Below, piece after piece: positions 1-8,869 of a DNA stretch of 64,000 bases. The translations under genes were made by a program, and so were the position numbers. This DNA comes from an uncultured Rikenellaceae bacterium (GTDB taxonomy: Bacteria > Bacteroidota > Bacteroidia > Bacteroidales > Rikenellaceae). Where the stretch lies: the NCBI GenBank assembly GCA_944325305.1, contig CALUZO010000008.1, positions 62,001-126,000 on the forward strand. Direction: 5' to 3'. Position 1 is the first letter of the stretch; each line of letters begins with the position of its first letter. Below the pieces are notes generated by a model. It had not been told where the DNA came from. It searched no databases and saw only the letters and a program-made list of their open reading frames with translations.

Positions 1-322
1 GATATTCATAGTCGGCAGTATCTGTTTGCACTGCTGGTGAGGCGAGGTTGAGAAATGCCTGCCTGATATTATTGAGCGGAATGGCCTGCCCGTCGACGAT
101 CTCGCGCAAGAGAAAGATGGGTGTGATGAGTCGCACGTTTGATTTTACGTCGCGATAAAAATGTGTCTTGCTGTAGGTATCGGCATTGATGTCGAGGCTG
201 TTGGGAACGAACAACCAAGTATTGACTGCGAAATCATTGATGACGGTTTTGCTTTGGACTGCAAAACCGATCTTCATCTCGACAGAGAACTTGTCGTGTA
301 TTTTTACGATTAATTCGACCAT
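1..322 (-). CDS. Unknown protein, 3' part cut by window edge
   Basis: An open frame of about 107 codons runs from an ATG at 322 off the left edge, so only the N-terminal part is seen. It begins MVELIVKIHDKFSVEMKIGF and continues with a soluble-looking mixed sequence including NTWLFVPNSLDIN and FYRDVKSNVRLITPIFLLREI. No signal peptide or membrane segment lies in this part. Codon use resembles the neighbouring genes, which supports a real gene. I do not recognise the family. The mscS terminator at 439-464 separates it from the gene upstream on the same strand. I see no -7 element just before the ATG, so the exact start is uncertain. Confidence 0.6.
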   Translation of the reverse strand, partial: MVELIVKIHDKFSVEMKIGFAVQSKTVINDFAVNTWLFVPNSLDINADTYSKTHFYRDVKSNVRLITPIFLLREIVDGQAIPLNNIRQAFLNLASPAVQTDTADYEY

Positions 323-438
323 ATCATTACAAATCTCGTTAAAATTATTGTGATTTGCTATATGTTGTGTGGGGAGCACTCTATTTTTAGAGTGGTTTTT
401 ATCGTTTTACGATAGCTGTGCTGATATGGATAAAAAAG

Positions 439-464
439 TAGGGAAGTCGTTCGGGACTTCCCTA
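439..464 (-). terminator. Terminator of mscS
   Basis: A perfect 10-bp stem (TAGGGAAGTC at 439-448, GACTTCCCTA at 455-464) with a 6-base loop lies just past the mscS stop. Read on the minus strand it is followed by a run of six T (complement of the A tract at 432-437), as expected for intrinsic termination. Confidence 0.8.
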
Positions 465-485
465 TGTAAATAATATTGGCGAATA

Positions 486-1397
486 TTACTTGGTGATATG
501 TATGTCCATCTGTGGAAATGGGAAGTTTATACCTTTTTCCGGAAGGACCTTGTACAGGCGTGCATTTATGTCGAAATATACGTCCCAGAAATCGGCACTG
601 TTCACCCATACCCTGATCACAATGTTTACCGAACTGTCGGCCAGTTGCTTGATCTCGATAGTATAATCGGGCTGGCGAAGTATCCTCGGGTCTTTGTCGA
701 GAATCTCGCGGATGACTTTCTGTGCAATATCGAAATCGTCGCCGTAGTTTATGCCGACAACCCATTCCACGCGTCGTGTTTCCTGTGCCGATGTATTCAT
801 GATGATGCCGGTGGATACCGGGCCGTTGGGGAGAATGATGGTTCGGTTGTCCATCGTGGTAAGTATGGTATTGAACAGTTGGATTGATTTTACGGTACCT
901 TCCTGTCCTTGTGCCGATATATAATCCCCGATTCTGTAAGGTTTCAGCAATAGTATCATAACTCCGCCTGCGAAGTTTTGAAGGGTGCCGCTCAGAGCCA
1001 TGCCTATGGCAAAACCTGCTGCCGCCAGGATAGCCACGAACGATGTGATTTTCAGACCCAGAATACTTATAACAGTCAAGAACAAGGCGATGTATAGTAC
1101 GACCTTCAACAGACTCAAAACGAAGATGGATACGGATGTGTCTACTTTGCGTTTTTCGAACATTCGCTGTATGGTCTTCAGGAATTTCCGTATCAGCCAT
1201 CTGCCGATAAAGAACACCGCAATCGCTGTGACGAATAAAATTACCCAGTGAAGTGTTTTGCCTCCGAGTTGTTGTAGTGCCATGGTAGGATCGTTGAACA
1301 GTAAATTGAACCATTCGCCAACATTGTCTGCCAGTTTCTCGAAATGCGCTTCCATCTCTTTGGTGATCTCCTCTTGGCTTGCTTGTAAGAATAGCAT
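486..1397 (-). CDS. Small-conductance mechanosensitive channel, MscS family
   Basis: Forms a tension-gated inner-membrane channel that releases solutes on hypo-osmotic shock. The 303-residue protein is close to the length of E. coli MscS. An amphipathic N-terminus is followed by hydrophobic segments at about 50-68, 90-113 and 118-150. The third carries the Gly/Ala-rich pore helix (AILAAAGFAIGMALSGTLQNF), followed by the conserved start of the beta domain (KPYRIGDYI) at about 152-160. The C-terminal alpha/beta vestibule follows. It is a single-gene unit: a -7 element lies about 50 bp upstream and a terminator follows. MscS paralogues with other sensing roles cannot be excluded. Confidence 0.93.
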   Translation of the reverse strand: MLFLQASQEEITKEMEAHFEKLADNVGEWFNLLFNDPTMALQQLGGKTLHWVILFVTAIAVFFIGRWLIRKFLKTIQRMFEKRKVDTSVSIFVLSLLKVVLYIALFLTVISILGLKITSFVAILAAAGFAIGMALSGTLQNFAGGVMILLLKPYRIGDYISAQGQEGTVKSIQLFNTILTTMDNRTIILPNGPVSTGIIMNTSAQETRRVEWVVGINYGDDFDIAQKVIREILDKDPRILRQPDYTIEIKQLADSSVNIVIRVWVNSADFWDVYFDINARLYKVLPEKGINFPFPQMDIHITK

Positions 1398-1448
1398 GAT
1401 TATATGTTTTATGGTTTGTTTTTTGTATTGGGACCTTTAGAAGGTATA

Positions 1449-1456
1449 CAAAAATA
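1449..1456 (-). promoter_or_regulatory. Candidate mscS promoter -7 element
   Basis: On the minus strand this reads TATTTTTG, a full match to the Bacteroidota -7 consensus TAnnTTTG, about 50 bp before the mscS start. No clear -33 TTTG lies at the ideal 19-21 bp spacing. Confidence 0.5.
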
Positions 1457-1519
1457 AGACAATACTTTGAGCATGTGCTACAAAACTGTTGTGTGATGGT
1501 AAATTTATTTAATGTATGC

Positions 1520-1527
1520 TATCTTTG
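1520..1527 (+). promoter_or_regulatory. Candidate promoter -7 of the export operon
   Basis: TATCTTTG matches TAnnTTTG exactly. It ends 21 bp before the ATG at 1549, so the transcript would have a very short leader. The -33 element is not obvious. Confidence 0.55.
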
Positions 1528-1548
1528 TTGTAAATCTTGGTGATTGAT

Positions 1549-2982
1549 ATGAGAAAGAAACTATTGATCCTGCTAACCTCGGCATGTTGTCTTCCTGTTT
1601 GGGCACAACAAGACGGCATTGCCATAACTATTGATCAGGCCATAGAAATGGCGCTTTCACATAACGAGGCGATCAAAGCGCACGAGTATGAACAGAAAGT
1701 TGCGGAATATGACAGAAAGGCAGCTTCCGGACTTCGCTTGCCGAGCGTGTCGCTTTCGGGAGCGTATGTCTACATGGGCGACAATATAGGGGTAGATCTG
1801 AACGGCATCAAGCAGCCTATAAGAAACGGCATGGAGATTATCGGAAATATGGGGATCCAGATTCCGCCAGCTATAGGTCAGATTGCCAATTCCGCTTTGG
1901 CCAGGAATTGGGAACTCACGATTCAGGAACGTCAATTCGCAACTTTCGGTGCAAACGCGACTTTGCCAATATTTATGGGTGGCAAGGTTAACGTTGCCAA
2001 CAAGGCCGCCAAGATAACGGAGCAGACAACAACCGTCCAGGGCGAAGTTGTCAGGAACGAATTGGTTTCGGAACTTGTCGAACGTTATTACGGCCTCCTG
2101 GTCGCTCGACAGGCACGGGATGTAAGGCAGATGGTCGTGGATGCCGTGAAGGTGCATCTCGATGATGCCCGTAAACTCGAGGCTACTGGGATCATAGCCC
2201 GAGGAGAACGTCTCTTTGTCGAGGTAAAGATGACGGAAGCCGAACGAGACCTCAAAGGTGCCGATATACAGGTACGTACGATTGCTGCCGCGCTCGGCAA
2301 TACTCTGAACGATACGGAGAATTATCTGCCTGTTTCGACTCTGTTTGTTTTCAGCGATATAGCACCATTGGAATATTTCCAGGACATGGCCGAACGTAAC
2401 AATCCCTTGTTGCGTCAGGCTGATCTGCAATATGAACTGGCGGAGCAGGGCGTTTCGCTCGAACGTTCCAATCTTTTGCCTCAGGTAGCGGCCATGGCAC
2501 ATTACCGTTTGGCTGATTATCAGGTGTCCGAGGCTATTCCGCAATGGATGGTCGGCGCTGGCGTGACATTCAATCTCTTCGATGGACTTCAGAAAGAAAA
2601 TAAGTTCAGCGCTTCAAAGCAAACACTCAAACGTGTGGAAACGCTCCGCTCAAAAGCCTCGAAGGATATAGGAGTTCTCGTCGAAAAGATATATAACGAA
2701 ATGGCCGATCTGCGCGAGAGGGTATTGTCGGCTGACAAGGCTCTGGAGTTTGCGAAGGAATATCTCCGTATTCAGAACTCCTCATTCCGCGAGGGTCTTA
2801 CGACTGCCTCGAGCCTTCTCGATGCGGAACTCGAACTTGCGTCGATAAGAATAGAGCGTCTTAATTCGGCTTATCTGTACGATCTGGCTTTTGCCCGTCT
2901 TCTTGAGGCATGCGGCGAGAGCGAAAGATTCGTGGAGTATGCCCAGGGTTCCGATTCGGTGCCGGTAACATTCGAGGAATAA
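1549..2982 (+). CDS. TolC-family outer-membrane efflux protein
   Basis: Outer-membrane channel of a trans-envelope exporter. The frame is open from a TTG at 1537, but the ATG at 1549 begins a typical signal peptide (MRKKLLILLTSACCLPVWAQ, cleavage likely after WAQ), so I choose it; the protein is then 477 residues. The body shows the repeated OEP pattern: long amphipathic helices such as ITIDQAIEMALSHNEAIKA near the start, and strand-like segments such as LPSVSLSGAYVYMG. A second, similar half begins around DMAERNNPLLRQADLQYELA. It is the first gene of an operon with an HlyD-like adaptor 18 bp downstream and two ABC-2 permeases, so it is likely the dedicated exit duct of that exporter. The substrate is unknown. 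Confidence 0.93.
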   Translation: MRKKLLILLTSACCLPVWAQQDGIAITIDQAIEMALSHNEAIKAHEYEQKVAEYDRKAASGLRLPSVSLSGAYVYMGDNIGVDLNGIKQPIRNGMEIIGNMGIQIPPAIGQIANSALARNWELTIQERQFATFGANATLPIFMGGKVNVANKAAKITEQTTTVQGEVVRNELVSELVERYYGLLVARQARDVRQMVVDAVKVHLDDARKLEATGIIARGERLFVEVKMTEAERDLKGADIQVRTIAAALGNTLNDTENYLPVSTLFVFSDIAPLEYFQDMAERNNPLLRQADLQYELAEQGVSLERSNLLPQVAAMAHYRLADYQVSEAIPQWMVGAGVTFNLFDGLQKENKFSASKQTLKRVETLRSKASKDIGVLVEKIYNEMADLRERVLSADKALEFAKEYLRIQNSSFREGLTTASSLLDAELELASIRIERLNSAYLYDLAFARLLEACGESERFVEYAQGSDSVPVTFEE

Positions 2983-3000
2983 TTAAAACCAATCTATATC

Positions 3001-3984
3001 ATGAAAAAGAGTAACGTTTTCGGTATAATAGCCGCTGTTCTGGTAGCGGTTATAGCCATTGTGCTCGTCAGTTATTTCTTTATCGGAGATCCGCCGACTT
3101 TGCTTCAGGGCGAGGCGGATGCAAAGAATTTCAAGGCATCGTCCAAGATCCCGGGACGTATAGAACTTATGGCTGTGAAAGAGGGGCAAAATGTTAAGAA
3201 AGGAGATTTGCTTTACCAGCTCAGTACGCCCGAGATCGACGCAAAAATGCGTCAGGCCAAGGCACTCGAGGCTGCCGCCATGTCTCAGGAGGCGAAAGCC
3301 CTAAATGGAGCTCGACTGGAAGAGGTAAATGCAGCCCGCGAAATGTGGATGGCTGCCCAGGCTCAGGCGTCATTGGCCGATAAGAGCTATCAGCGCGTAA
3401 AAACACTTTATGAAGAGGGTGTCCTCCCTGCACAGAAATACGATGAGGCAGAGGCTTTGCGGAAAGCTGCCCAGGCTCAGGCCGCTGCTGCCAAATCTAC
3501 CTACGATATGGCCCTCAAAGGTGCACGCTCCGAGGATAAGGCCGGAGCCGAAGCTTTGGTCGCTCAGGCAGCGGCCGCCGTTTCCGAAGTGCAGATAGCA
3601 GCCGATGACGCTCGAGTGTACGCTCCGTTCGACGGTGAAGTCGCTACCATAATAGCCGAAGAGGGTGAACTCGTGGGGCAGGGATATCCGGTTGTGACAC
3701 TCTACGACATGAATGATATATGGGTCACGTATAATATCAAGGAAAATCTGATGCCCAAAATCAAAACAGGCATGAAGTTCACCGCTTATGTGCCGGCTCT
3801 TGGCAAGGATGTTGAATTCGTGGTCGATTACATCTCAGCTCAGGCCGATTTTGCAACATGGTCTGCTACCCGGACCCAGGGCAGTTTCGACATACGCACG
3901 TTCGCGGTGCGCACACGTCCGACCAAACCGGAAGATGGACTTCGCCCGGGAATGACTGCAATTATGAATTGGGACGAGTTGTAG
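3001..3984 (+). CDS. HlyD/EmrA-type periplasmic adaptor (membrane fusion protein)
   Basis: Bridges an inner-membrane transporter to the TolC-like channel encoded just upstream. The 327-residue protein has one N-terminal membrane anchor (about 8-27). A first biotinyl-lipoyl half follows (KIPGRIELMAVKEGQNVKKG), then an Ala/Gln-rich alpha-helical hairpin (about 75-195) predicted to be coiled coil. The second lipoyl half is VYAPFDGEVATIIAEEGELV, leading into a beta-barrel domain. The order matches the YhiI/HlyD_D23 class found beside ABC-2 permeases. The next gene starts 54 bp downstream on the same strand with no terminator between, supporting one transcript. Confidence 0.93.
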   Translation: MKKSNVFGIIAAVLVAVIAIVLVSYFFIGDPPTLLQGEADAKNFKASSKIPGRIELMAVKEGQNVKKGDLLYQLSTPEIDAKMRQAKALEAAAMSQEAKALNGARLEEVNAAREMWMAAQAQASLADKSYQRVKTLYEEGVLPAQKYDEAEALRKAAQAQAAAAKSTYDMALKGARSEDKAGAEALVAQAAAAVSEVQIAADDARVYAPFDGEVATIIAEEGELVGQGYPVVTLYDMNDIWVTYNIKENLMPKIKTGMKFTAYVPALGKDVEFVVDYISAQADFATWSATRTQGSFDIRTFAVRTRPTKPEDGLRPGMTAIMNWDEL

Positions 3985-4038
3985 TGCAGATTTACAGTTT
4001 CTATTTTTTTGTCCAAAATAGGCAAGCCGGAATCACCA

Positions 4039-5214
4039 ATGGCATTTTTCAGAAATACGGCAAAAGTATTGCGTAGGGAACTGGGACGGATAGTGAAAAA
4101 TCCAATCTATCCGATCCTTATGGTTATCCTGCCTGTGGTGGCATTCGCTTTCTTTTCGGAGATATTTTCCGTTGGAGTGCCTCGCGAGTTCAAGGTGGCC
4201 GTGCTCGACATGGATAATACCGATCTCTCCCGTACGCTCGTAAGTATGATGGATGCTACCCCTTCCGTCGATATTGCATACGGAATCACCGACATGATCG
4301 AAGGGGAGGAGATGGTCAAACGTGGAGAAGTTGTCGGGGTGGTATATATTCCGGAGAATTTTGAGAAAGACATACTCAGCAATGCACAAACTACTGTAGC
4401 CACATATATTAGCGGACTCAATATCACTGCGAATGGATTGGTTCACAAGGATATACAGACGGTTGTGACTACCTTTGCCGGAGGAATACAGCTCCAGAAA
4501 CTCATGAAACAGGGTATGACTGAGCGGCAGGCTAAGGCAAATATTACACCCATCTATTTCGAAAAGCACCAGTTGTTTAATCCATATACGAACTACGGCT
4601 ATTATCTGTTGCCGAGTTTTCTGCCGATGATGCTTATGGTGTTTACGCTGATGCTTGCGACCTTCGCAATAGGCACCGAATTGAAAAACCGCACCGCTGC
4701 AGAATGGATGGCTGCCGCAGATAACGGAATATGGGCGGCCATTATCGGTAAAATGCTGCCATATACGACCATGATGTTCATACTCAGCCTTTTTATGAAT
4801 GTGGTGATGCATAAATGGGTAGGAGTGCCTATGGCCGGCAGCGGCGGAGTAATGACAATTGCGGGTTTCCTTTTCATTCTGGCCTACCAGTCCATAGCTA
4901 TTTTGTTTGTGTCCGTGTTTGCGAATATGCGTCTTGCACTCTCGATAGGTGGCGGTTATTCCGTATTGGCATTCTCCTTTTCGGGGATGACTTTCCCGTT
5001 GGTCGCGATGGACGGCTGGGTGCAGGTGGCCTCCAACATATTCCCGTTTACATTCTATACACAGATATTCATAGATCAGGTTATGAGGGGCGCACCTACA
5101 TACCAGTCTTATATCAATCTGGGTGTATTGGCTGTTTTTGCGATTGTCCCTATGCTGTGTCTGCCGAGGCTTAAAAAAATTGCGTTGAACGAAAAATATT
5201 GGGGGAGGACATAG
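4039..5214 (+). CDS. ABC-2 type permease, first of pair
   Basis: Inner-membrane subunit of an ABC-2 exporter of the YhhJ/YbhR class. The frame extends up to a TTG at 4009, but the ATG at 4039 (MAFFRNTAKVLRRELGRIVK) gives the usual cytoplasmic N-terminus and is preferred; the product is 391 residues. The first membrane segment is at about 24-45. A large extracytoplasmic domain follows, containing the family-typical VAVLDMDNTDLSRTLV and GVVYIPENFEKDIL. Five hydrophobic segments fill the C-terminal half. The following gene encodes a paralogue, so the two probably form a heterodimer. No nucleotide-binding domain is fused to it. Confidence 0.9.
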   Translation: MAFFRNTAKVLRRELGRIVKNPIYPILMVILPVVAFAFFSEIFSVGVPREFKVAVLDMDNTDLSRTLVSMMDATPSVDIAYGITDMIEGEEMVKRGEVVGVVYIPENFEKDILSNAQTTVATYISGLNITANGLVHKDIQTVVTTFAGGIQLQKLMKQGMTERQAKANITPIYFEKHQLFNPYTNYGYYLLPSFLPMMLMVFTLMLATFAIGTELKNRTAAEWMAAADNGIWAAIIGKMLPYTTMMFILSLFMNVVMHKWVGVPMAGSGGVMTIAGFLFILAYQSIAILFVSVFANMRLALSIGGGYSVLAFSFSGMTFPLVAMDGWVQVASNIFPFTFYTQIFIDQVMRGAPTYQSYINLGVLAVFAIVPMLCLPRLKKIALNEKYWGRT

Positions 5215-5216
5215 GC

Positions 5217-6407
5217 ATGAAGATGACACGCGCTAAAATAAAATGGAGCGAATATGTCTCGGTACTCCGCAATGAATATCTCTATATATTCAAGGATCCC
5301 GGCATCATACTGATTATGATGCTGGCTATATTTATCTATTCTATCCTGTATTCGTTTGCATACAAAAACGAAGTCTTGTTGAATGTCCCTATCGCTGTTG
5401 TCGATAACAGCAAGAGTTCGATGAGCCGCAAACTCATATCCGATCTCGATGCTACACCCAACATAAATGTCAGTTATGTTTCGCCCAGCATGGACGATGC
5501 GCGTGAGCTGTTTTTTTCAAGAGACATAAACGGTATAGTCTATATACCGGAGGACTATGAAAAAAACTTGCTCAGCGGAGGTAATACGATTCTCGGGCTA
5601 TATGTCGATGCGAGTAACTTTCTTATGTACAGACAGGTGTTCGAGCAGGCTGCCAAGGTACTGCTGACGAATGGGGCCGAGGTGGAATACGTGAGGCTCA
5701 TATCCTCGGGAGTTGCACCGGGTCAGGCCAAAACGTTTATACAGCCAGTAGCTTATCAGAACAACAACCTTTTCAACCCTTATCTCGGATATGGAACTTT
5801 CCTGATGCCTGCCATCCTTATCATGATAATTCAGCAGACGCTCATTATCGGAATAGGTATGATAGGCGGTACATGGCGAGAGTTCGGTACATATCGAAAA
5901 CTTATTCCGCTCGGAGAAAAAAGGCTTTCGACAATGCCGATAGTGTTGGGGAAATCGACAGCGTATCTGAGCATATATGCGGTAACCGTTCCGATCATAC
6001 TCGGATTCATATTTCCGTTATTCGGTTTCGCGCAGCCGGGGCGGGCTATTGACATGATAGTTTTCATGTTTCCATATCTGCTCTCAATTATTTTTTTAGG
6101 TATAGCATTATCGACCCTCTTCAGACATAGGGAAAATTCAATTATGTTTTTATTGTGGACATCGATTCCGATGCTTCTGCTGACAGGGGCTTCCATCCCT
6201 AAGGAGGGGATACCCACTTGGATGTATGTCTTCGGAAAGATATTCCCAAGCAGTACAGGGGTCGAAGGATTTTTGCGGATTCATACGATGGGGGCGACGA
6301 TCATGGATGTCTCGCGTGAATTCACATGGCTCTGGATACTGACGGGGGTCTATTTCGTGGCAGCTTGTGTAGGAATGAGGGTGCTGCTCAGACGAGATGA
6401 CATTTAA
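5217..6407 (+). CDS. ABC-2 type permease, second of pair
   Basis: Paralogue of the preceding permease with the same plan. One N-terminal membrane helix is followed by an extracytoplasmic domain (PIAVVDNSKSSMSRKLISDL, NGIVYIPEDYEKNLL) and a C-terminal block of five membrane helices. Start ATG 5217 lies two bases after the upstream stop codon, implying translational coupling; an in-frame extension to 5199 is possible but less likely. The product is 396 residues. The operon ends at a strong hairpin at 6447-6481. No ATP-binding subunit is encoded in this operon or elsewhere in the window in a suitable position, so the ATPase must be supplied in trans, if one is used. Confidence 0.9.
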   Translation: MKMTRAKIKWSEYVSVLRNEYLYIFKDPGIILIMMLAIFIYSILYSFAYKNEVLLNVPIAVVDNSKSSMSRKLISDLDATPNINVSYVSPSMDDARELFFSRDINGIVYIPEDYEKNLLSGGNTILGLYVDASNFLMYRQVFEQAAKVLLTNGAEVEYVRLISSGVAPGQAKTFIQPVAYQNNNLFNPYLGYGTFLMPAILIMIIQQTLIIGIGMIGGTWREFGTYRKLIPLGEKRLSTMPIVLGKSTAYLSIYAVTVPIILGFIFPLFGFAQPGRAIDMIVFMFPYLLSIIFLGIALSTLFRHRENSIMFLLWTSIPMLLLTGASIPKEGIPTWMYVFGKIFPSSTGVEGFLRIHTMGATIMDVSREFTWLWILTGVYFVAACVGMRVLLRRDDI

Positions 6408-6446
6408 AATGGATTTTATCAGATTCTTGGATCGCTCGAAAATACA

Positions 6447-6481
6447 AATGACCGGGCTGCAGTGGAAGCAGCCCGGTCATT
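6447..6481. terminator. Bidirectional terminator between exporter operon and hppA
   Basis: A perfect 14-bp stem (6447-6460 with 6468-6481) contains ACCGGGCTGC and closes a 7-base loop. It lies between convergent genes and is flanked by A-rich and T-rich sequence on the two sides. Confidence 0.8.
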
Positions 6482-6500
6482 TGTTATTGTTCGGTCCGTC

Positions 6501-8720
6501 TTATAATATACTGTAAGCAACCGTAAGTCCTGCCATCACTATAGATACCATACTCATAAGTTTGATGAGTATGTTGAGAGACGGACCTGACGTATCCTTG
6601 AAAGGATCGCCGACAGTATCGCCAACAACTGTAGCCTTGTGGTTGTCGGAACCTTTACCCCCGAGATGCCCTTCCTCGATGTATTTTTTGGCGTTGTCCC
6701 AAGCTCCTCCGGAGTTGGCCATGAAAATTGCAAGTACAAAACCGGCACCCAAGGCTCCGACCAGAAGCCCCATGACTCCAGATACTCCGAATATGAGTCC
6801 TGTAATAACTGGTGCGAGTATGGCGAGTATCGACGGGAACAGCATTTCGCGCTGAGCTCCTTTGGTTGATATTTCTACGCATCGGGCGTAATCGGGGGTT
6901 GCTTCGCCTTTGAGGATTCCTTTTATTTCACGGAATTGGCGGCGGACTTCATTAACCATGCTTTGGGCTGCACGACCGACAGCATTCATGGTAAGACCGC
7001 AGAACAGGAATGCCATCATTGCTCCTATAAACACCCCTACAAGTACCTTGGGATTCATCAGGTTTATCTGATAGGCATCCATGAAATCTAATATTCCGGC
7101 CTGGTTGAGAGCTTTTACCGTGCCGTCGGACAGTGTGATGGCAGTATTGCCTATATGGGCAAGGCCTATCTTGATCTCTTCGATATAGGATGCGAGGAGC
7201 GCGAGTGCGGTCAGTGCTGCCGAACCTATTGCAAAACCTTTGCCGGTTGCTGCTGTGGTATTGCCGAGTGCGTCGAGTGCATCTGTACGTTTACGCACTT
7301 CCGGACCGAGTCCGCTCATTTCGGCATTACCACCTGCATTGTCGGCTATCGGACCGTATGCGTCGGTGGCGAGCGTGATGCCGAGGGTCGATAGCATACC
7401 TACTGCCGCTATGCCGATACCGTACAATCCCATGCTCAGGTTGGATGCTGTGAGCATGTTCGTTATGTCGAAGTTAATGGCGCAAAGGTAGGCGAGGATA
7501 ATTGCAATGGCGATGGTGATTACCGGAATAGCCGTGGAGATCATTCCCGTTCCTATCCCTGAAATAATGACGGTAGCCGGACCTGTTTCCGAACTTTTGG
7601 CTATCTTTTGTGTGGGCTTGTAGCTGTGCGATGTGTAATACTCGGTTACCTGACCTATTATGACTCCGGCTACGAGTCCGATGATGACAGAAAGGGAAAC
7701 ACCCAGCCAGTTGTCTATCTGGAGCAAATACAGTATGCCGAATGTGGCAAGTGCTATGAGTATCGAACTGCCGTTGGTGCCTCGGCCGAGTGCTCCCAGA
7801 AGTTGCTTCATGCTGGCGCCTTCCTTTGTGCGTACGAGGAAGATGCCTATTATCGAAAGTATAATACCAACTGCGGCTATGAGCATAGGGGCCATGACTG
7901 CCTTCATCTGCATGTCGGTGTTGCCCGAAACAACGAAAGCTGCTGCTCCGAGTGCCGCTGTCGCAAGTATGGAACCGCAATAGCTTTCATAGAGGTCGGC
8001 ACCCATACCGGCTACGTCGCCGACGTTATCGCCGACGTTGTCTGCGATGGTGGCAGGGTTTCTTGGGTCGTCTTCCGGGATACCGGCTTCCACTTTACCT
8101 ACGAGGTCGGCGCCAACGTCGGCGGCTTTGGTGTAGATGCCACCGCCTACGCGCGCAAACAATGCCTGTGTCGAGGCACCCATGCCGAAGGTGAGCATCG
8201 TCGTTGTCATTATGACAAGTTTCTGTGCTCCAGGCACGTCTATGAAATAGTTTAGCACGAGATACCATGCGGATATGTCTAACAGTCCGAGACCCACCAC
8301 AACGAGTCCCATTACTGCGCCGCTGCGGAAGGCTATGCGCAATCCTCTGTCGAGCGACTGGGATGCGGCATTAGCGGTACGGGCAGATGCGTATGTGGCG
8401 GTTTTCATACCGATATAGCCGGCAAGACCGGAGAAAAATCCGCCGGTCAAGAATGCAAACGGCACCCATTCGTTCTGAACCCCGAGACCGTAGGCAAGAA
8501 ATGCAAAGAATGCGGCAAGTACGATGAAAATCAATATCACCACCTTGTACTGTTGTTTTAGGTAGGCCATGGCCCCTTGGCGGACATAGGCTGCGATTTC
8601 TTTCATTCTGTCGCTGCCTTCGCTCTGTTTTTTCATCTGGCAGAAAAACAGCCACGCAAACCCAAGAGCTATGAGCGAGGCTGCGGGAACGAGCCAGAAA
8701 ATAGCAGGAATTGAACCCAT
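6501..8720 (-). CDS. hppA: Membrane-bound ion-pumping pyrophosphatase
   Basis: Couples pyrophosphate hydrolysis to pumping of H+ or Na+ across the inner membrane. The ATG at 8720 (MGSIPAIFWLVPAASLIALG) gives the standard hydrophobic first helix and 739 residues; an in-frame extension to 8819 looks like untranslated leader. The substrate motif DVGADLVGKVEAGIPEDDPR and the Asp-rich NVGDNVGDVAGMGADLYES are intact. A second acidic cluster lies near the C-terminus (GDTVGDPFKDTSGPSLN). GNTTAATGKG carries Ala where K+-independent enzymes have Lys, so this is the K+-dependent subclass by established sequence criteria. H+ versus Na+ specificity cannot be decided by eye. About 15 or more hydrophobic helices are visible. 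Confidence 0.97.
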   Translation of the reverse strand: MGSIPAIFWLVPAASLIALGFAWLFFCQMKKQSEGSDRMKEIAAYVRQGAMAYLKQQYKVVILIFIVLAAFFAFLAYGLGVQNEWVPFAFLTGGFFSGLAGYIGMKTATYASARTANAASQSLDRGLRIAFRSGAVMGLVVVGLGLLDISAWYLVLNYFIDVPGAQKLVIMTTTMLTFGMGASTQALFARVGGGIYTKAADVGADLVGKVEAGIPEDDPRNPATIADNVGDNVGDVAGMGADLYESYCGSILATAALGAAAFVVSGNTDMQMKAVMAPMLIAAVGIILSIIGIFLVRTKEGASMKQLLGALGRGTNGSSILIALATFGILYLLQIDNWLGVSLSVIIGLVAGVIIGQVTEYYTSHSYKPTQKIAKSSETGPATVIISGIGTGMISTAIPVITIAIAIILAYLCAINFDITNMLTASNLSMGLYGIGIAAVGMLSTLGITLATDAYGPIADNAGGNAEMSGLGPEVRKRTDALDALGNTTAATGKGFAIGSAALTALALLASYIEEIKIGLAHIGNTAITLSDGTVKALNQAGILDFMDAYQINLMNPKVLVGVFIGAMMAFLFCGLTMNAVGRAAQSMVNEVRRQFREIKGILKGEATPDYARCVEISTKGAQREMLFPSILAILAPVITGLIFGVSGVMGLLVGALGAGFVLAIFMANSGGAWDNAKKYIEEGHLGGKGSDNHKATVVGDTVGDPFKDTSGPSLNILIKLMSMVSIVMAGLTVAYSIL

Positions 8721-8789
8721 AATCAATACATTTAATATTAAGTAATTAGTTTCGGCTAAACATTGAATGGATTTTGATAATTCCGATAA

Positions 8790-8797
8790 CAAAGATA
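8790..8797 (-). promoter_or_regulatory. Candidate hppA promoter -7 element
   Basis: Reads TATCTTTG on the minus strand, matching TAnnTTTG, 69 bp upstream of the hppA start. It supports the downstream ATG 8720 as start, since the longer frame would begin almost at the promoter. Confidence 0.5.
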
Positions 8798-8841
8798 TTA
8801 TTCTTATTTGATAAGCCACTGCAAACTCTGTGAAAAATGGT

Positions 8842-8849
8842 TATTTTTG
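8842..8849 (+). promoter_or_regulatory. Candidate trmH-like promoter -7 element
   Basis: TATTTTTG matches TAnnTTTG and ends 20 bp before the ATG at 8870. It is divergent from the hppA promoter. Confidence 0.5.
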
Positions 8850-8869
8850 TCCCCATTAAACTATAAAAG

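Noticed and set aside
358..1314. 318-codon frame opposite in phase to mscS on the same strand
   Set aside because: Arg/His-rich product, no start signal, overlaps the mscS frame, which has membrane helices and family motifs.
4033..5229. Long antisense frame (about 398 codons) opposite the first ABC-2 permease
   Set aside because: Its product is rich in His, Arg, Cys and Tyr with no family pattern, while the plus-strand frame is a clear permease. It is a codon-bias shadow.
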